Positions 1 to 9,587 are shown, counted from the stretch's first letter. The stretch: DNA of 64,000 nucleotides from Zunongwangia atlantica 22II14-10F7 (GCF_002094855.1 NZ_ARYN01000002.1:62001-126000), one strand, 5' to 3'. A program made the numbers and translations. The notes: a model not told the origin generated them from the letters alone.

Positions 1-754
1 ACGGAAGATCTGCGATAGAAACCGGCCAGGCATCATTACCGAAAACGATAATATCTAAGGTGTCTTTTGGATAGCGGGTAGTGATCAATTCAGCTAAAGC
101 CATCGCAACTTTCTTCGCCGGGGTGATACGGTCTTCGCCATACAAGATCATACTATGGCTAAGGTCGATCATTAACACCGTGCTCATTTGTGATTTATAA
201 TGAGTTTCTTCAACCACCAGATCGTCGTGTGTCATATTAAAACTACCAATCCCATGATTGATCTGGGCATTCCGCAGACTTTCGGTCATCGAAATTCGGT
301 CTAAAGAATCTCCAAATTGATAATTTCTGAAATCGCCGGTATGCTCATCGCCACGGCCAACATGACTTGTACGGTGATTTCCCGAGTTTCCTTTTCGCAT
401 CTTACCAAAAATCTGATCCAGCGCCTGTTGGCGTATTGCCCTTTCGGTCTTTGCAGTAATCTTTAAACTCCCAGAACCATCACCTTCACCATCGCCATCT
501 GGATCTAATTCTTCTTTTATGTAGCCTTTTTGCTTAAGGTCTTCTATAAAATCTTCGATCGTATAATCTGGCGTGGTAAGTTGATATTCTTCATCTAACT
601 GGCGTAACCAGTCTAGCGCTTCATCTAGATCACCCGAAGTGTGCGTGATCAATTCTTTAAAAATCTCAAAGAGTTTTTCAAAAGGACTTGTATTAGGTTC
701 TTCATATTTCTTGAAGACAAATCCCCTTTCCTTCATTTTATCTTTCTTCTTCAT
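1..754 (-). CDS. VWA-domain protein (CoxE-like), C-terminus cut by window edge
   Basis: An open reading frame runs leftwards from an ATG at 754 to the window edge with no stop, giving about 251 residues of a longer protein. The N-terminal third is charged and acidic, with an Asp/Gly-rich stretch near residue 85. A von Willebrand factor A domain follows, carrying the MIDAS metal motif DxSxS (MIDLSHSM, Asp about 197). Proteins of this build usually sit next to a MoxR/magnesium-chelatase-like AAA ATPase and act as its metal-binding partner; any such gene would lie outside the window. The start is supported by the A-rich leader and by the Lys-rich opening MKKKDKMK. The substrate is not predictable. 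Confidence 0.8.
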   Translation of the reverse strand, partial: MKKKDKMKERGFVFKKYEEPNTSPFEKLFEIFKELITHTSGDLDEALDWLRQLDEEYQLTTPDYTIEDFIEDLKQKGYIKEELDPDGDGEGDGSGSLKITAKTERAIRQQALDQIFGKMRKGNSGNHRTSHVGRGDEHTGDFRNYQFGDSLDRISMTESLRNAQINHGIGSFNMTHDDLVVEETHYKSQMSTVLMIDLSHSMILYGEDRITPAKKVAMALAELITTRYPKDTLDIIVFGNDAWPVSIADLP

Positions 755-958
755 ACTTTAAAATTAAACTTTTTTCAAGAGAATTAAAATTGAACATTTC
801 ACAACTTTTAGAAATAAGTCCTTTTTTGGTTATTAGCTTCTGAAATTGCTGCCTTTACGTTATTCTTTTCTTAAATACTTTTAAGTTTTATTGAATAATA
901 GGAGATTTGAAAAGAATTTGACCAAAAACAAGATTGCCAACATAAAACTACGATCAGC

Positions 959-2056
959 ATGAATACCGCTGAAATTATTATTCTTTGTCTGAACTGTTTT
1001 TTTTTAATTCCTACTTTAGCCTCTATAACAAGATTTGACCAATGGTGGATAAGAGGATTTGATTTCCCAAGAATTCAAATCTCAGTTTGCATAATAATCA
1101 CCTTAATTTTATGTGCGATCGTTTATGATTTTTCTGAAACCTGGCAATTTGTAGCAAGCGCTTTACTTTTCCTAAGCCTGGTATACCAATCCTTAAAAAT
1201 CTTTCCATACACAATTCTGGCTAAAAAACAGGTGATTAAATTTAAAGGGAAAGCTGAAGATGCAACAATTTCTATTCTGGTAAGTAACGTACTTACCCCC
1301 AATAAACATCCAGAAAAATTAATCGCTTTAGTTAACAAAAGGCAACCAGATATTTTACTTACGCTGGAAAGTGATAAGCGTTGGGAAAAAGCCTTGCAAG
1401 AAATTGAAAATGATTATAAGTACACTGTAAAAGTTCCTTTGGATAATCTCTACGGAATGCATTTGTATTCTAAACTCGAGTTAATAGATGCAGATGTGCA
1501 TTATCTTGTTCAGGAGGATATCCCCTCTATACACGGTTATGTAAAACTTAGAAACGGTACTAAACTGAAGATTCATTGTTTACACCCAATGCCTCCAAGC
1601 CCTACTGAAAGTTATACCTCTACAAATCGTGATGCAGAAATTTTAATGCTAGGTAGAGATCTTTCACCAGAAGATCGTAAAGTATTAGTGTTTGGAGATC
1701 TTAACGATGTTGCCTGGTCTAGAACCACCAAGCTGTTCCAACAAATGAGCGGATTAATGGACCCTAGAATTGGCCGAGGGTTTTTTAATACCTTTCATGC
1801 CGGGTACAGTTTGTTCCGCTGGCCTTTAGATCATGTATTTCATTCAAAAGACTTTACCCTTATCGAGATCGCCAGAGAAAAAAGTATAGGTAGTGATCAC
1901 TTTCCTATGTACATAAAATTAAATTACGATCCTCGTGCAACTGCTGTACAGCAAGAACTAGAGTTAGAACGGGAAGACGAAATTTGGGCTCATGAAAAAA
2001 TTGAAGAAGCCCAACCACTCGAAAAAAGCATTAAAATTCCTAAAAAAATTCGCTAA
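959..2056 (+). CDS. Membrane-anchored endonuclease/exonuclease/phosphatase (EEP) family protein
   Basis: The 365-residue protein has two or three N-terminal hydrophobic segments (about residues 5-22, 41-56 and 62-80), then an EEP hydrolase fold from about residue 103. The metal and catalytic residues expected of the DNase I/exonuclease III superfamily are visible: Asn110, Glu137, His209, the GDLND motif at 246-250, Asp291-His292 and the terminal SDH at 312-314. The active domain therefore looks intact. The substrate could be a nucleic acid, phosphoinositide-like lipid or other phosphodiester. Anchored Bacteroidota members are mostly uncharacterised. The tail after residue 325 is charged and probably disordered. 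Its 3' end overlaps the convergent response regulator by 17 bp. Confidence 0.85.
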   Translation: MNTAEIIILCLNCFFLIPTLASITRFDQWWIRGFDFPRIQISVCIIITLILCAIVYDFSETWQFVASALLFLSLVYQSLKIFPYTILAKKQVIKFKGKAEDATISILVSNVLTPNKHPEKLIALVNKRQPDILLTLESDKRWEKALQEIENDYKYTVKVPLDNLYGMHLYSKLELIDADVHYLVQEDIPSIHGYVKLRNGTKLKIHCLHPMPPSPTESYTSTNRDAEILMLGRDLSPEDRKVLVFGDLNDVAWSRTTKLFQQMSGLMDPRIGRGFFNTFHAGYSLFRWPLDHVFHSKDFTLIEIAREKSIGSDHFPMYIKLNYDPRATAVQQELELEREDEIWAHEKIEEAQPLEKSIKIPKKIR

Positions 2057-2444
2057 TAGACTGTAATTGCTTTAAGTTTTGGCAGTGTTTTAAAGTAACC
2101 GGCTTTTCTATATAATCGATTACTCTCTTATAGGTTTCTGCTTTTCTACGATCTTTTTGATCTATAGAAGAGGTTACCATAATTACATGAATCCTGTCAT
2201 GCAAAGGATGTTCTTTAATTCGGTCTAAAAATTGCCATCCAGACATCATTGGCATATTAATATCTAGAAGAATAAGATACTTCTTCTCGATATTATTTAA
2301 AGTTTCGGGTTTATTTAAATAGTCTAAAGTTTCAAGTGCACTTTTAAAAATGATGGGCGTAGACGATATTTCACATCTAGAAACCATTTTTTTTTGCATC
2401 ATTAAAACAATATCATCATCATCTACCAATATGACTTCTAACAT
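2040..2444 (-). CDS. Single-domain response regulator (CheY-like receiver)
   Basis: The 134-residue protein is a lone receiver domain. It has the acidic pocket DDDD at residues 8-11, phosphoacceptor Asp61 in LLDINMPMMSGW, switch Thr91 and the conserved Lys114-Pro115. No output domain follows, so it probably works by protein-protein contact or phosphotransfer. It lies 50 bp downstream of, and in the same direction as, a PAS/HisKA protein, so the two are likely co-transcribed. Flavobacterial receivers of this type often carry a long alpha4-beta5 region like this one. The pairing is inferred from position only. Confidence 0.9.
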   Translation of the reverse strand: MLEVILVDDDDIVLMMQKKMVSRCEISSTPIIFKSALETLDYLNKPETLNNIEKKYLILLDINMPMMSGWQFLDRIKEHPLHDRIHVIMVTSSIDQKDRRKAETYKRVIDYIEKPVTLKHCQNLKQLQSISEFF

Positions 2445-2494
2445 AATGTAGGTTAAGATTAGGGTTCATTATAGATTTAGGGGGCTTAAATCTA

Positions 2495-4243
2495 TTAATT
2501 ATATGTCTTCTCTGCTATGTTGCGTATCACAGCATCTAAATCTTCGGCTGAATTTAATATTTTTTCTAATAAATCTTTAGTTTCTTCGTGATTATTTTCG
2601 CTATACTTCAATAAATCAATGAGTCCCATAATTTTTGCCAATGGAGCTCTTACCATATGTGATTGTTGCCACGCAATTTCTTCAAGTATCTTATTTCTAG
2701 ATTTTATTTGTTTTAATTGATCTTTTTGTTGCGTAATATCTTGCTTAGATCCTATAATTTTCTCTGGCTTACCATCTCTATCGGTTACCAGATAACTTCG
2801 ATCTAATAATGTTTTATAACTACCATCTGCGCATTTAAATCTATATTCTAACTGAAAAGATTTGTTGCCAGACTCAATTACATTTAAAACCTTATTTCTT
2901 ATTTCCTTCCTATCTTTTTCATGTACATGAGACATCCACCAATCTTCAAAATCCTCTTGTTCTACTACTTTAGGATCGTGACCACAAACTTTAAAAATCG
3001 ACTTAGAGATTTTAACCTTACCTGTTTTAAAGTCATAATCTGTAACAATATCACTGGTTGCTTCAGAAACAATTTCATATCTACCTAAACTTTCAGAAAG
3101 GCGATTTCTTTGCTCTACTAAATCTGTTACATCCCTGCTGTTTATTACAATTCCCTGAATAGGTGAAAAATCGAGGAGATTGGTAAGTTTGGTTTCTAAA
3201 AATCGCCAATAACCATTTCCATCTTTAACTCTATAAAATGGTAATCCAATTTTACTGTTTTTAGTATTAGTAATCGACAAGAATAAAGCCTTAATAAACT
3301 CCTGATCTTCAGGATGTACTCGGTCAAAAAAATGTTTTTTACGTAGTTGTTTTGGCTGTAAGCTTAATATACTTTCTACACTAGGACTTATATATTTATA
3401 ATTAAAATCACTATCCAAAATACCTATTAAATCACTTCCCTCCTGCACTAAAGATTTAAAACGCATCTCGCTATCTTTTAAAGCTTTCCTTATCTTTAGA
3501 TTTTCAGTTACATCTCTGGCAAGGGTTAATCTGGCTTCTCTACCATCATAAAAAATTGGCGTGCTATGAAAATTAATTGTCATCACACTTCCATCTTTCT
3601 TTACGTGACATACTGTTTCATGTAAAAAATCATTGGTAAACTCTTTTACCATTAATTTTATTTTTTCTTCTTCTTCTTTTATCCAAAGATCACTAGCTTT
3701 CATCTTTAGAAATTCTTCTTCAGAATATCCATAATGATCTATAGCTGCCTGGTTCACACTTAAAAATTTAAGTGTATAACGATCTAAAACCCACATTGGC
3801 AAAGGGGATGAGTAAAAAAGGGTTTTATAATTACTTTCAGAATTATGTATTTGCTTTTTATACTCTTTACGTTTAATTGCAAAGTAAATACTGCGATTTA
3901 GCGAAGGAGGATTAATTTCTGAAACATGAATATAGTCCTCGATTCCCATCTCAAAAGCATCAAAAGCATGCTTCTTAACATTGCTGTTGCTAATAATTAA
4001 TATGGGTAAGTCTTCTTGTTTTGATATAAAATCGAAGATTTCATCTAGATTCTTCTCTTTATATGAAAGCTGTAATATCAAAATATCGAAATCACAATGC
4101 TCTTCTAAAAGTCTAGCTAAGGATTCTAGACCACTACATTGGGAAATATAATGATTACTATTTTGCTTTATAGCTTTAATGATACTTTCAGTTTCATCAA
4201 TAAAACCAAAAAGAACAATATGTAGGTTCGAGAATTTGTGCAT
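2495..4243 (-). CDS. Pseudo-receiver / triple PAS / HisKA protein lacking a HATPase domain
   Basis: The 582-residue cytoplasmic sensor begins with a receiver-like domain (about 5-125). The position of the phosphoacceptor Asp reads ILQLSY, so this domain probably cannot be phosphorylated. Three PAS domains follow (about 135-250, 258-380 and 385-510); PAC-type motifs such as ARDVTE, SRDVTD and SKQDIT mark their ends. The C-terminus is a dimerisation helix with His529 in WQQSHMVRAPLAKI, the Bacteroidota variant of the HisKA box. The protein stops 53 residues later, with no N, G1 or G2 boxes. It can hold a phosphoacceptor His but cannot bind ATP itself. It presumably forms a heterodimer with, or is phosphorylated by, another kinase, and may pass phosphate to the receiver encoded just downstream. 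Confidence 0.85.
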   Translation of the reverse strand: MHKFSNLHIVLFGFIDETESIIKAIKQNSNHYISQCSGLESLARLLEEHCDFDILILQLSYKEKNLDEIFDFISKQEDLPILIISNSNVKKHAFDAFEMGIEDYIHVSEINPPSLNRSIYFAIKRKEYKKQIHNSESNYKTLFYSSPLPMWVLDRYTLKFLSVNQAAIDHYGYSEEEFLKMKASDLWIKEEEEKIKLMVKEFTNDFLHETVCHVKKDGSVMTINFHSTPIFYDGREARLTLARDVTENLKIRKALKDSEMRFKSLVQEGSDLIGILDSDFNYKYISPSVESILSLQPKQLRKKHFFDRVHPEDQEFIKALFLSITNTKNSKIGLPFYRVKDGNGYWRFLETKLTNLLDFSPIQGIVINSRDVTDLVEQRNRLSESLGRYEIVSEATSDIVTDYDFKTGKVKISKSIFKVCGHDPKVVEQEDFEDWWMSHVHEKDRKEIRNKVLNVIESGNKSFQLEYRFKCADGSYKTLLDRSYLVTDRDGKPEKIIGSKQDITQQKDQLKQIKSRNKILEEIAWQQSHMVRAPLAKIMGLIDLLKYSENNHEETKDLLEKILNSAEDLDAVIRNIAEKTYN

Positions 4244-4447
4244 AATTTTAAAATCGTATTTAAAATCATCTTGCTGAACTAAAATGAAAAGGGCGTCTTA
4301 AATTTAAGATTTTAAAATTAATTCAAGAAATTTAAACGTTTATTATCATAATTTCCCACAAAACAAACGATTAAATTAAGAATAATGCAAGTTCATTTTT
4401 TTGCCTTTTTAAGTAAAACATACTACTTTTCAGGAAAAGTAAATTAG

Positions 4448-5179
4448 ATGTTTTCATTCTTCGCGAAGAAGTATTTTTTTGTAGATCTGTTAGAAGGATT
4501 TACAGATTTTCATAACCATATTTTACCAGGAATAGACGATGGTTCACCAGATGTTGAAACCAGTCTTCAGCTAATCAAAAAGTTTGGAGAATTTGGTGTT
4601 ACAAGCTTTGTACATACCCCGCATGTGATGAATGATTATTACCCTAACACTCCTGAAACCATCAATAATGCTCTAGCAGAATTACAGGCTGCACAACCTG
4701 CGAATATTAAAAACACGGCTGCGGCAGAATATATGATGGATCAATCTTTAATGGATAAATTAGACGACGAAAAATTATTGAAGATTTCGGGGAATTTCAG
4801 CCTGGTAGAAATGTCTTTTTTACAACCGCCAATCAATTTAAAAGAAATCATCTTCTCGCTACAAAATAAAGGACATGTTCTTATTTTGGCGCATCCAGAG
4901 CGATATGGATTTTTCCATGACGGCAAAATGAGAAAATACTACGACCTTAAAAGTCGTGGATGCTATTTTCAGCTAAATATGCTTTCGCTTACTTCCCATT
5001 ATGGAGAAGGTATCCAAAAAATGGCTTTTAAGCTACTAGAAAATCAAATGATTGATTATATAAGTAGCGACACCCATCGTATGGAACACCTTGAAAAACT
5101 TCAAAATATCAAATTGAAAACCAAGGAAATTGAAATGCTGAAACCAATCGTAGAAAAAAGTAAAGAGCTTTTTGCTTAA
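4448..5179 (+). CDS. PHP-family protein-tyrosine phosphatase, CpsB/YwqE type
   Basis: The 243-residue protein has the PHP metal motif FHNHILPGIDDG (His22, His24), further metal ligands in TPHVMNDYYP and AHPERYG, and a terminal SSDTHR. This set is typical of the Mn-dependent bacterial tyrosine phosphatases that dephosphorylate BY-kinases controlling capsule or exopolysaccharide export. Its position beside a polysaccharide operon fits that job, although no BY-kinase is in the window. Its stop codon shares bases with the stop of the convergent dehydratase gene (both use the TTAA at 5176-5179), so no terminator fits between them. Confidence 0.9.
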   Translation: MFSFFAKKYFFVDLLEGFTDFHNHILPGIDDGSPDVETSLQLIKKFGEFGVTSFVHTPHVMNDYYPNTPETINNALAELQAAQPANIKNTAAAEYMMDQSLMDKLDDEKLLKISGNFSLVEMSFLQPPINLKEIIFSLQNKGHVLILAHPERYGFFHDGKMRKYYDLKSRGCYFQLNMLSLTSHYGEGIQKMAFKLLENQMIDYISSDTHRMEHLEKLQNIKLKTKEIEMLKPIVEKSKELFA

Positions 5180-6498
5180 ACTTTATAATTTTCGAAGATG
5201 CTTTTTTTATCCTGAAGCAACATTTTATCACTAAGCAATAAGTTTAATTCCTCTGGGAAATCATCCTTAATTTCAGCGTTTTTAAGGATTACAAAATGAC
5301 TATCTTGTTCAATTATATTTTCACTTTCAGCGATTAACTGCTCATGTTCTTTTTCGCCAGGCTTCAATTCGGTAGTTCGAATTTCAGCAGATCGATTATA
5401 CAAATAAAGATTTGCCAAGGTTTTTATCGAAACCTGATGCTCATTAATCCTTGTGAAAATTTTCCCAGAATATTCACTTTCTAAAACAACATCTGTAAGA
5501 TCAAAAACCTCCTGAAGCGTAAAAAAATATCGTGAAGCATTAACATCGGTCAAATTTATAGAAGAATTTCGCCACTCCAATTGCTTTTTCCAAACGGGTA
5601 AAACAGATCCTGTGCTTCCTAAAACATTTCCAAATCGAATGGTTTTAAAACGCGTTTCATCACTAACCTGAGAAAACCAAGAACACAATTTCTCTGCCCA
5701 AAGTTTACTTTTTCCCATTATAGATTTTGGCGCTACCGCCTTATCTGTCGATAATAAAATACATTGCTCGGCTTTAAAAGTTTCTGCCAAATAAAATAAA
5801 ATATAAGCCCCGGCAATATTGTTTTTTATCACTTCTTCCAGCTCATTTTCCAGTAAACTTACATGTTTATAAGCTGCGGCATGAATCACAATTTCGGGTT
5901 GAAATTCTTCAAAAATCCCTGTCATTCGTTGCCGATTGGTCACATCTGCTAAGCAACAATTTATCTTTGCGTTTGGATATAAAATCTCAACTTCTTCTTT
6001 CAGAAAAAATAAAGCTGATTCACTTTGATCTATAATTATAATTTCTGAAAACGAAGCCGAATAATACTTTACTAAAGCAGCGCCAATATAGCCGGCACCA
6101 CCGGTAACCAGTAATTTTTTATTTTTCTGCGGAAGTTTACTCGGACTTATTTCATCAATTTTATATAAATCCTGAAGCTGAAATTCGTTAAAATTGAATT
6201 CATTTTTTTTCCAATTCTGAAGCGGAAGCGTAAAAATAGCTGCCTTTGCGTTTATCGCTTTATCTAAAAACGCCGCTTTAATTCCAAAATCAGCTTTATG
6301 CTCTTGTTCGATATAAATTACTACGGACTCATTTTGTGAAAATTCAAGCTTGTCTAGTTCTTCAGAATTAAGTCGGTTTTTATCCAAAATCAAGATGTTC
6401 GATTTTGGATAATTTTGCTGAAGAAAATCTGAAACTTCCTGAAACTTTGAAGCTTCGCCAAAAATAATAATTTGCGCTGTTATATCTGGTTTAAGCAT
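5176..6498 (-). CDS. Short PglF/CapD-like nucleotide-sugar 4,6-dehydratase, no membrane domain
   Basis: The 440-residue protein has a Rossmann SDR domain from about residue 128, with the NAD motif GGAGYIG (133-139) and the catalytic trio Thr251-Asp252-Lys253. Met261 stands where most SDRs have Tyr. This Thr-Asp-Lys plus Met signature is that of PglF/CapD/FlaA1-type UDP-GlcNAc 4,6-dehydratases. The classical long forms (about 600 residues) start with four transmembrane helices. Here the first 125 residues hold only a Rossmann-like remnant, so the enzyme looks soluble. It is the last gene of the leftward operon and overlaps the aminotransferase gene by 8 bp, suggesting translational coupling. 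Likely product: UDP-4-keto-6-deoxy-HexNAc for the neighbouring aminotransferase. Confidence 0.85.
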   Translation of the reverse strand: MLKPDITAQIIIFGEASKFQEVSDFLQQNYPKSNILILDKNRLNSEELDKLEFSQNESVVIYIEQEHKADFGIKAAFLDKAINAKAAIFTLPLQNWKKNEFNFNEFQLQDLYKIDEISPSKLPQKNKKLLVTGGAGYIGAALVKYYSASFSEIIIIDQSESALFFLKEEVEILYPNAKINCCLADVTNRQRMTGIFEEFQPEIVIHAAAYKHVSLLENELEEVIKNNIAGAYILFYLAETFKAEQCILLSTDKAVAPKSIMGKSKLWAEKLCSWFSQVSDETRFKTIRFGNVLGSTGSVLPVWKKQLEWRNSSINLTDVNASRYFFTLQEVFDLTDVVLESEYSGKIFTRINEHQVSIKTLANLYLYNRSAEIRTTELKPGEKEHEQLIAESENIIEQDSHFVILKNAEIKDDFPEELNLLLSDKMLLQDKKSIFENYKV

Positions 6499-7630
6499 TT
6501 TTTACTGCCGCTAATAGTTCGGTTTTAATAAAATCGAGATCTGCTTCCCTCATTGCAGTTCCCGATGGCAAACATAAGCCATTTTCGAAGATTTTTTCAG
6601 CAATATCAGTTCCGTAGAAATCAAATTCGGCAAAAACCGGCTGCGTGTGTAAAGGTTTCCAGATACGCCTACTTTCGATGTTTTTATCGGCTAATTTTTT
6701 CATTATAACTATAACCGATATTGGTGATTTTTGAGCATCAATTTCTAAAATGCTCAACCAGTGATTACTTTTAAATGCTGAAGAAGATTCTGCAAAAACA
6801 TTAAATCCCTCTATCTCATTTAAAAAAGATGCGTAAAATTGCTGAATTTCCCGTTTCTTTTTTACCCGCTTTTCTAAAACTTCGATCTGCGAAATTCCGA
6901 TGGCTGCCAAAACATTACTCATCCTGTAATTATAGCCAATCTCTTTATGTAAATAAAAATCCTCGCTTTCTTTAGACTGCGTTGCCCAAAAAACTGCTTT
7001 ATTTTGCTGAATTTCGTTCTTACAAACCAAAGCTCCACCGGCTGAAGTGGTGATAATTTTGTTTCCGTTAAAAGAAAACACCGCCAAATCGCCAAAACTA
7101 CCGCAAGGATTATTTTTGTAAAAACTCCCCATTGCTTCTGCCGCATCTTCAATGATTGGTATTTGATATTGCGCCGAAATTCGATGAATTTCAGCTACTT
7201 TATAAGGCATTCCGTAGATATGAACTGCAATGATCGCTTTGGGTTTCCTTCCTTTTTTGATCTGGTCTTTTATGGCTTCTTCCAGAAAATCTGGAGATAA
7301 ATTATAAGTATCTTTTTCGCTATCGACGAAAACCGGAGTGGCACCTTCGTAGAAAATAGGATTTACCGAAGCCGCAAAACTCAAACTCTGGCAAATCACT
7401 ACGTCTCCTTTGCCTATATTCAATAATTTTAAAGCTAAATGTAAAGCTGAAGTTCCAGAATTGAGCGCAACTACAGGACGATTTTCGGTTCCTAAAAATG
7501 ATGAAATTTTAGCTTCAAATTCACCAATTTGAGGTCCAACGGGAGCAATCCAGTTTTCTTGAAAAACCTGCTGTATTTTTTGCAGTTCGTTTCCACTTAA
7601 ATGCGGTGGTGAAAGCCAGATTTTCTTCAT
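6491..7630 (-). CDS. DegT/DnrJ/EryC1/StrS sugar aminotransferase (PglE-like)
   Basis: The 379-residue PLP enzyme of the sugar-nucleotide aminotransferase family has the phosphate-binding LNSGTSALHLAL stretch near residues 56-67, EDAAEAMGS at 161-169 and the Schiff-base Lys191 in FSFNGNK. The length is normal for the family. Beside a PglF-like dehydratase it most likely converts the 4-keto-6-deoxy sugar nucleotide to its 4-amino form using glutamate, as PglE does in bacillosamine synthesis. It lies 27 bp downstream of the phosphoglycosyl transferase gene and overlaps the dehydratase gene. Confidence 0.9.
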   Translation of the reverse strand: MKKIWLSPPHLSGNELQKIQQVFQENWIAPVGPQIGEFEAKISSFLGTENRPVVALNSGTSALHLALKLLNIGKGDVVICQSLSFAASVNPIFYEGATPVFVDSEKDTYNLSPDFLEEAIKDQIKKGRKPKAIIAVHIYGMPYKVAEIHRISAQYQIPIIEDAAEAMGSFYKNNPCGSFGDLAVFSFNGNKIITTSAGGALVCKNEIQQNKAVFWATQSKESEDFYLHKEIGYNYRMSNVLAAIGISQIEVLEKRVKKKREIQQFYASFLNEIEGFNVFAESSSAFKSNHWLSILEIDAQKSPISVIVIMKKLADKNIESRRIWKPLHTQPVFAEFDFYGTDIAEKIFENGLCLPSGTAMREADLDFIKTELLAAVKNA

Positions 7631-7657
7631 CGATTACCGAATTTTAGGAAATATAGG

Positions 7658-8254
7658 TTATTCTGATTTCTTTTCAGAAATTACGTGTTCAAAATTTACC
7701 GCATCATAGCCATTAGAACTCACTATGGTTTTCAGCAAAATTTTAAGATCCAGCCAAAAACTATGATTTTCGATATAGTAATTGTCTAAACGATATTTCT
7801 CTGGCCATTTTAGCGAATTTCGACCGGTAATTTGTGCAAGTCCGGTGATTCCCGGTAAAACGCGATGACGATCTCGTTGCAATTTATCTTCCAGATCGAT
7901 GTAATACACCGGTAAAGGCCGAGGACCAATAAAACTCATTTCAAACTTAAGAATATTAAAAAGCTGCGGAATTTCATCTAAACCAGATTGTCTTAAAATT
8001 CGGCCTAAAGGAGTAACGCGGAGTTCTTCTTTTAAAAGTTTTCCTTCGGAATCCTTTTTATCATTCATCGTCTTGAACTTATAAATCCTAAAACTGCGAG
8101 CATCCTTCCCTACCCGATCCTGAATAAAAAATGGGCTAAAACCATCGAGTATTAAGATTAGCAAAGTAATTATTATAAAAACAGGAAGAAATAATACGAC
8201 CGTAAACAACGCAAAAATAAAGTCGGCAGTACTTTTTACGTATTTTCGATACAT
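7658..8254 (-). CDS. Monotopic phosphoglycosyl transferase (PglC-like sugar transferase)
   Basis: The 198-residue enzyme is the minimal, PglC-sized form of the bacterial sugar transferase family. It has an N-terminal membrane-inserted helix (about residues 11-36), then the globular domain with KFKTMN, the catalytic Asp93-Glu94 dyad in GLDEIPQL, FIGPRPL and PGITGLAQ. The dyad falls at the same residue numbers as in Campylobacter PglC. It should transfer a sugar phosphate from a UDP-sugar to undecaprenyl phosphate at the inner face of the cytoplasmic membrane, starting an oligosaccharide. Neighbouring genes suggest a UDP-4-amino-6-deoxy-HexNAc or UDP-HexNAc-uronate derived donor. Confidence 0.9.
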   Translation of the reverse strand: MYRKYVKSTADFIFALFTVVLFLPVFIIITLLILILDGFSPFFIQDRVGKDARSFRIYKFKTMNDKKDSEGKLLKEELRVTPLGRILRQSGLDEIPQLFNILKFEMSFIGPRPLPVYYIDLEDKLQRDRHRVLPGITGLAQITGRNSLKWPEKYRLDNYYIENHSFWLDLKILLKTIVSSNGYDAVNFEHVISEKKSE

Positions 8255-8306
8255 ATTTAAATCACTTTAAAATTGCAGCAAACCAAAGCTGGAATGCAAT
8301 GAAAAT

Positions 8307-9587
8307 TTACAGTTTTTTATCTGCTTTATCGCCTAAAACACCTTTTACATCGTAGATAACGCCTTCTTCAGTTTTTAATTCAGCCAGATCCATTTCTAAA
8401 AATTCCTGATGGGAAACCGCTAAAATTAAAGCATCGAATTTGGTTTCTGGCTTTTGATTAAGCGTTTTCACACCATATTCATGCAAAACTTCTTCAGGAT
8501 TCGCTAAAGGATCATACACTGAAACATTTACGCCGTAATCTTTTAAATTTCGGTACACATCGATTACTCGGGTATTGCGAACATCGGGACAGTTTTCCTT
8601 GAAAGTAAAACCTAAAATAAGAATATTAGATTCTTTAACCTTCAGGTCTCTTTTCAGCATTAATTTAACCACTTCGGCAGCAACATATTGTCCCATGCTA
8701 TCATTCATGCGCCTTCCGGCAAGAATAATTTCTGGATGATAACCTACCGCCTGTGCTTTTTGTGCCAGATAATAAGGATCTACGCCAATACAGTGCCCAC
8801 CAACTAAACCAGGCGTAAACGGAATAAAATTCCATTTTGTCCCCGCCGCTTCTAAAACCGCTTTGGTATCGATATCTAAAATATTAAAGATCTTCGCCAG
8901 TTCATTCACAAAAGCAATATTAATATCTCGTTGCGAATTTTCGATCACTTTTGCAGCTTCAGCCACTTTAATAGATGGTGCCAAATGCGTGCCTGCAGTA
9001 ATTACCGAGGCGTAAATTGCATTAATATCTTCAGCAATTACAGGAGTTGATCCTGAAGTTACTTTTAAAATTTTATCTACGGTATGTTTTTTATCACCAG
9101 GATTTATACGTTCTGGAGAGTAGCCAACAAAGAAATCTTTATTAAAATTTAGTCCGCTAATTTTCTCTAAAACCGGCACACATTCTTCTTCTGTTGCTCC
9201 AGGAAAAACAGTGCTCTCGTAAACAACAACATCGCCATCTTTCAAGACTTTCCCTACGGTTTCGCTACTTTTATAAAGTGGCGTAAGATCTGGTTTGTTA
9301 TTTTTATCTACCGGCGTTGGTACCGTGATCACGTAAAAATTACAGTCGGTTAAATCTTCAGTATTAGCCGTACAAAACAAGCCGGTATCTTCAGAATTAT
9401 TTTCTTTTAAAACCGCTTTTAGATCTTTATTTTCGACTTCCAGCGTTTTATCATTTCCCTGCTTTAATTCAGAAATTCTGGAGTTATTAATATCGAAACC
9501 AACTACAGAATATTTTGTAGCGAAAAGACGCGCCAAAGGTAAACCAACATACCCAAGACCTATAACTGCTATTTTCTTTTGTGTCAT
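8307..9587 (-). CDS. UDP-N-acetylhexosamine 6-dehydrogenase (WbpA/TviB/WbpO type)
   Basis: The 426-residue nucleotide-sugar dehydrogenase has the N-terminal NAD motif [10 protein letters not shown], a central domain and the catalytic Cys266 in [12 protein letters not shown], followed by the C-terminal UDP-binding domain with [15 protein letters not shown]. The pattern is closer to the UDP-GlcNAc/UDP-GalNAc dehydrogenases of O-antigen and Vi-antigen synthesis than to UDP-glucose dehydrogenase. It performs a two-step NAD-dependent oxidation of C6 to the uronic acid. It directly abuts the 4-epimerase gene (no spacing), matching the WbpP-WbpO or TviC-TviB pairing that makes UDP-GalNAcA. Confidence 0.9.
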   Translation of the reverse strand: MTQKKIAVIGLGYVGLPLARLFATKYSVVGFDINNSRISELKQGNDKTLEVENKDLKAVLKENNSEDTGLFCTANTEDLTDCNFYVITVPTPVDKNNKPDLTPLYKSSETVGKVLKDGDVVVYESTVFPGATEEECVPVLEKISGLNFNKDFFVGYSPERINPGDKKHTVDKILKVTSGSTPVIAEDINAIYASVITAGTHLAPSIKVAEAAKVIENSQRDINIAFVNELAKIFNILDIDTKAVLEAAGTKWNFIPFTPGLVGGHCIGVDPYYLAQKAQAVGYHPEIILAGRRMNDSMGQYVAAEVVKLMLKRDLKVKESNILILGFTFKENCPDVRNTRVIDVYRNLKDYGVNVSVYDPLANPEEVLHEYGVKTLNQKPETKFDALILAVSHQEFLEMDLAELKTEEGVIYDVKGVLGDKADKKL

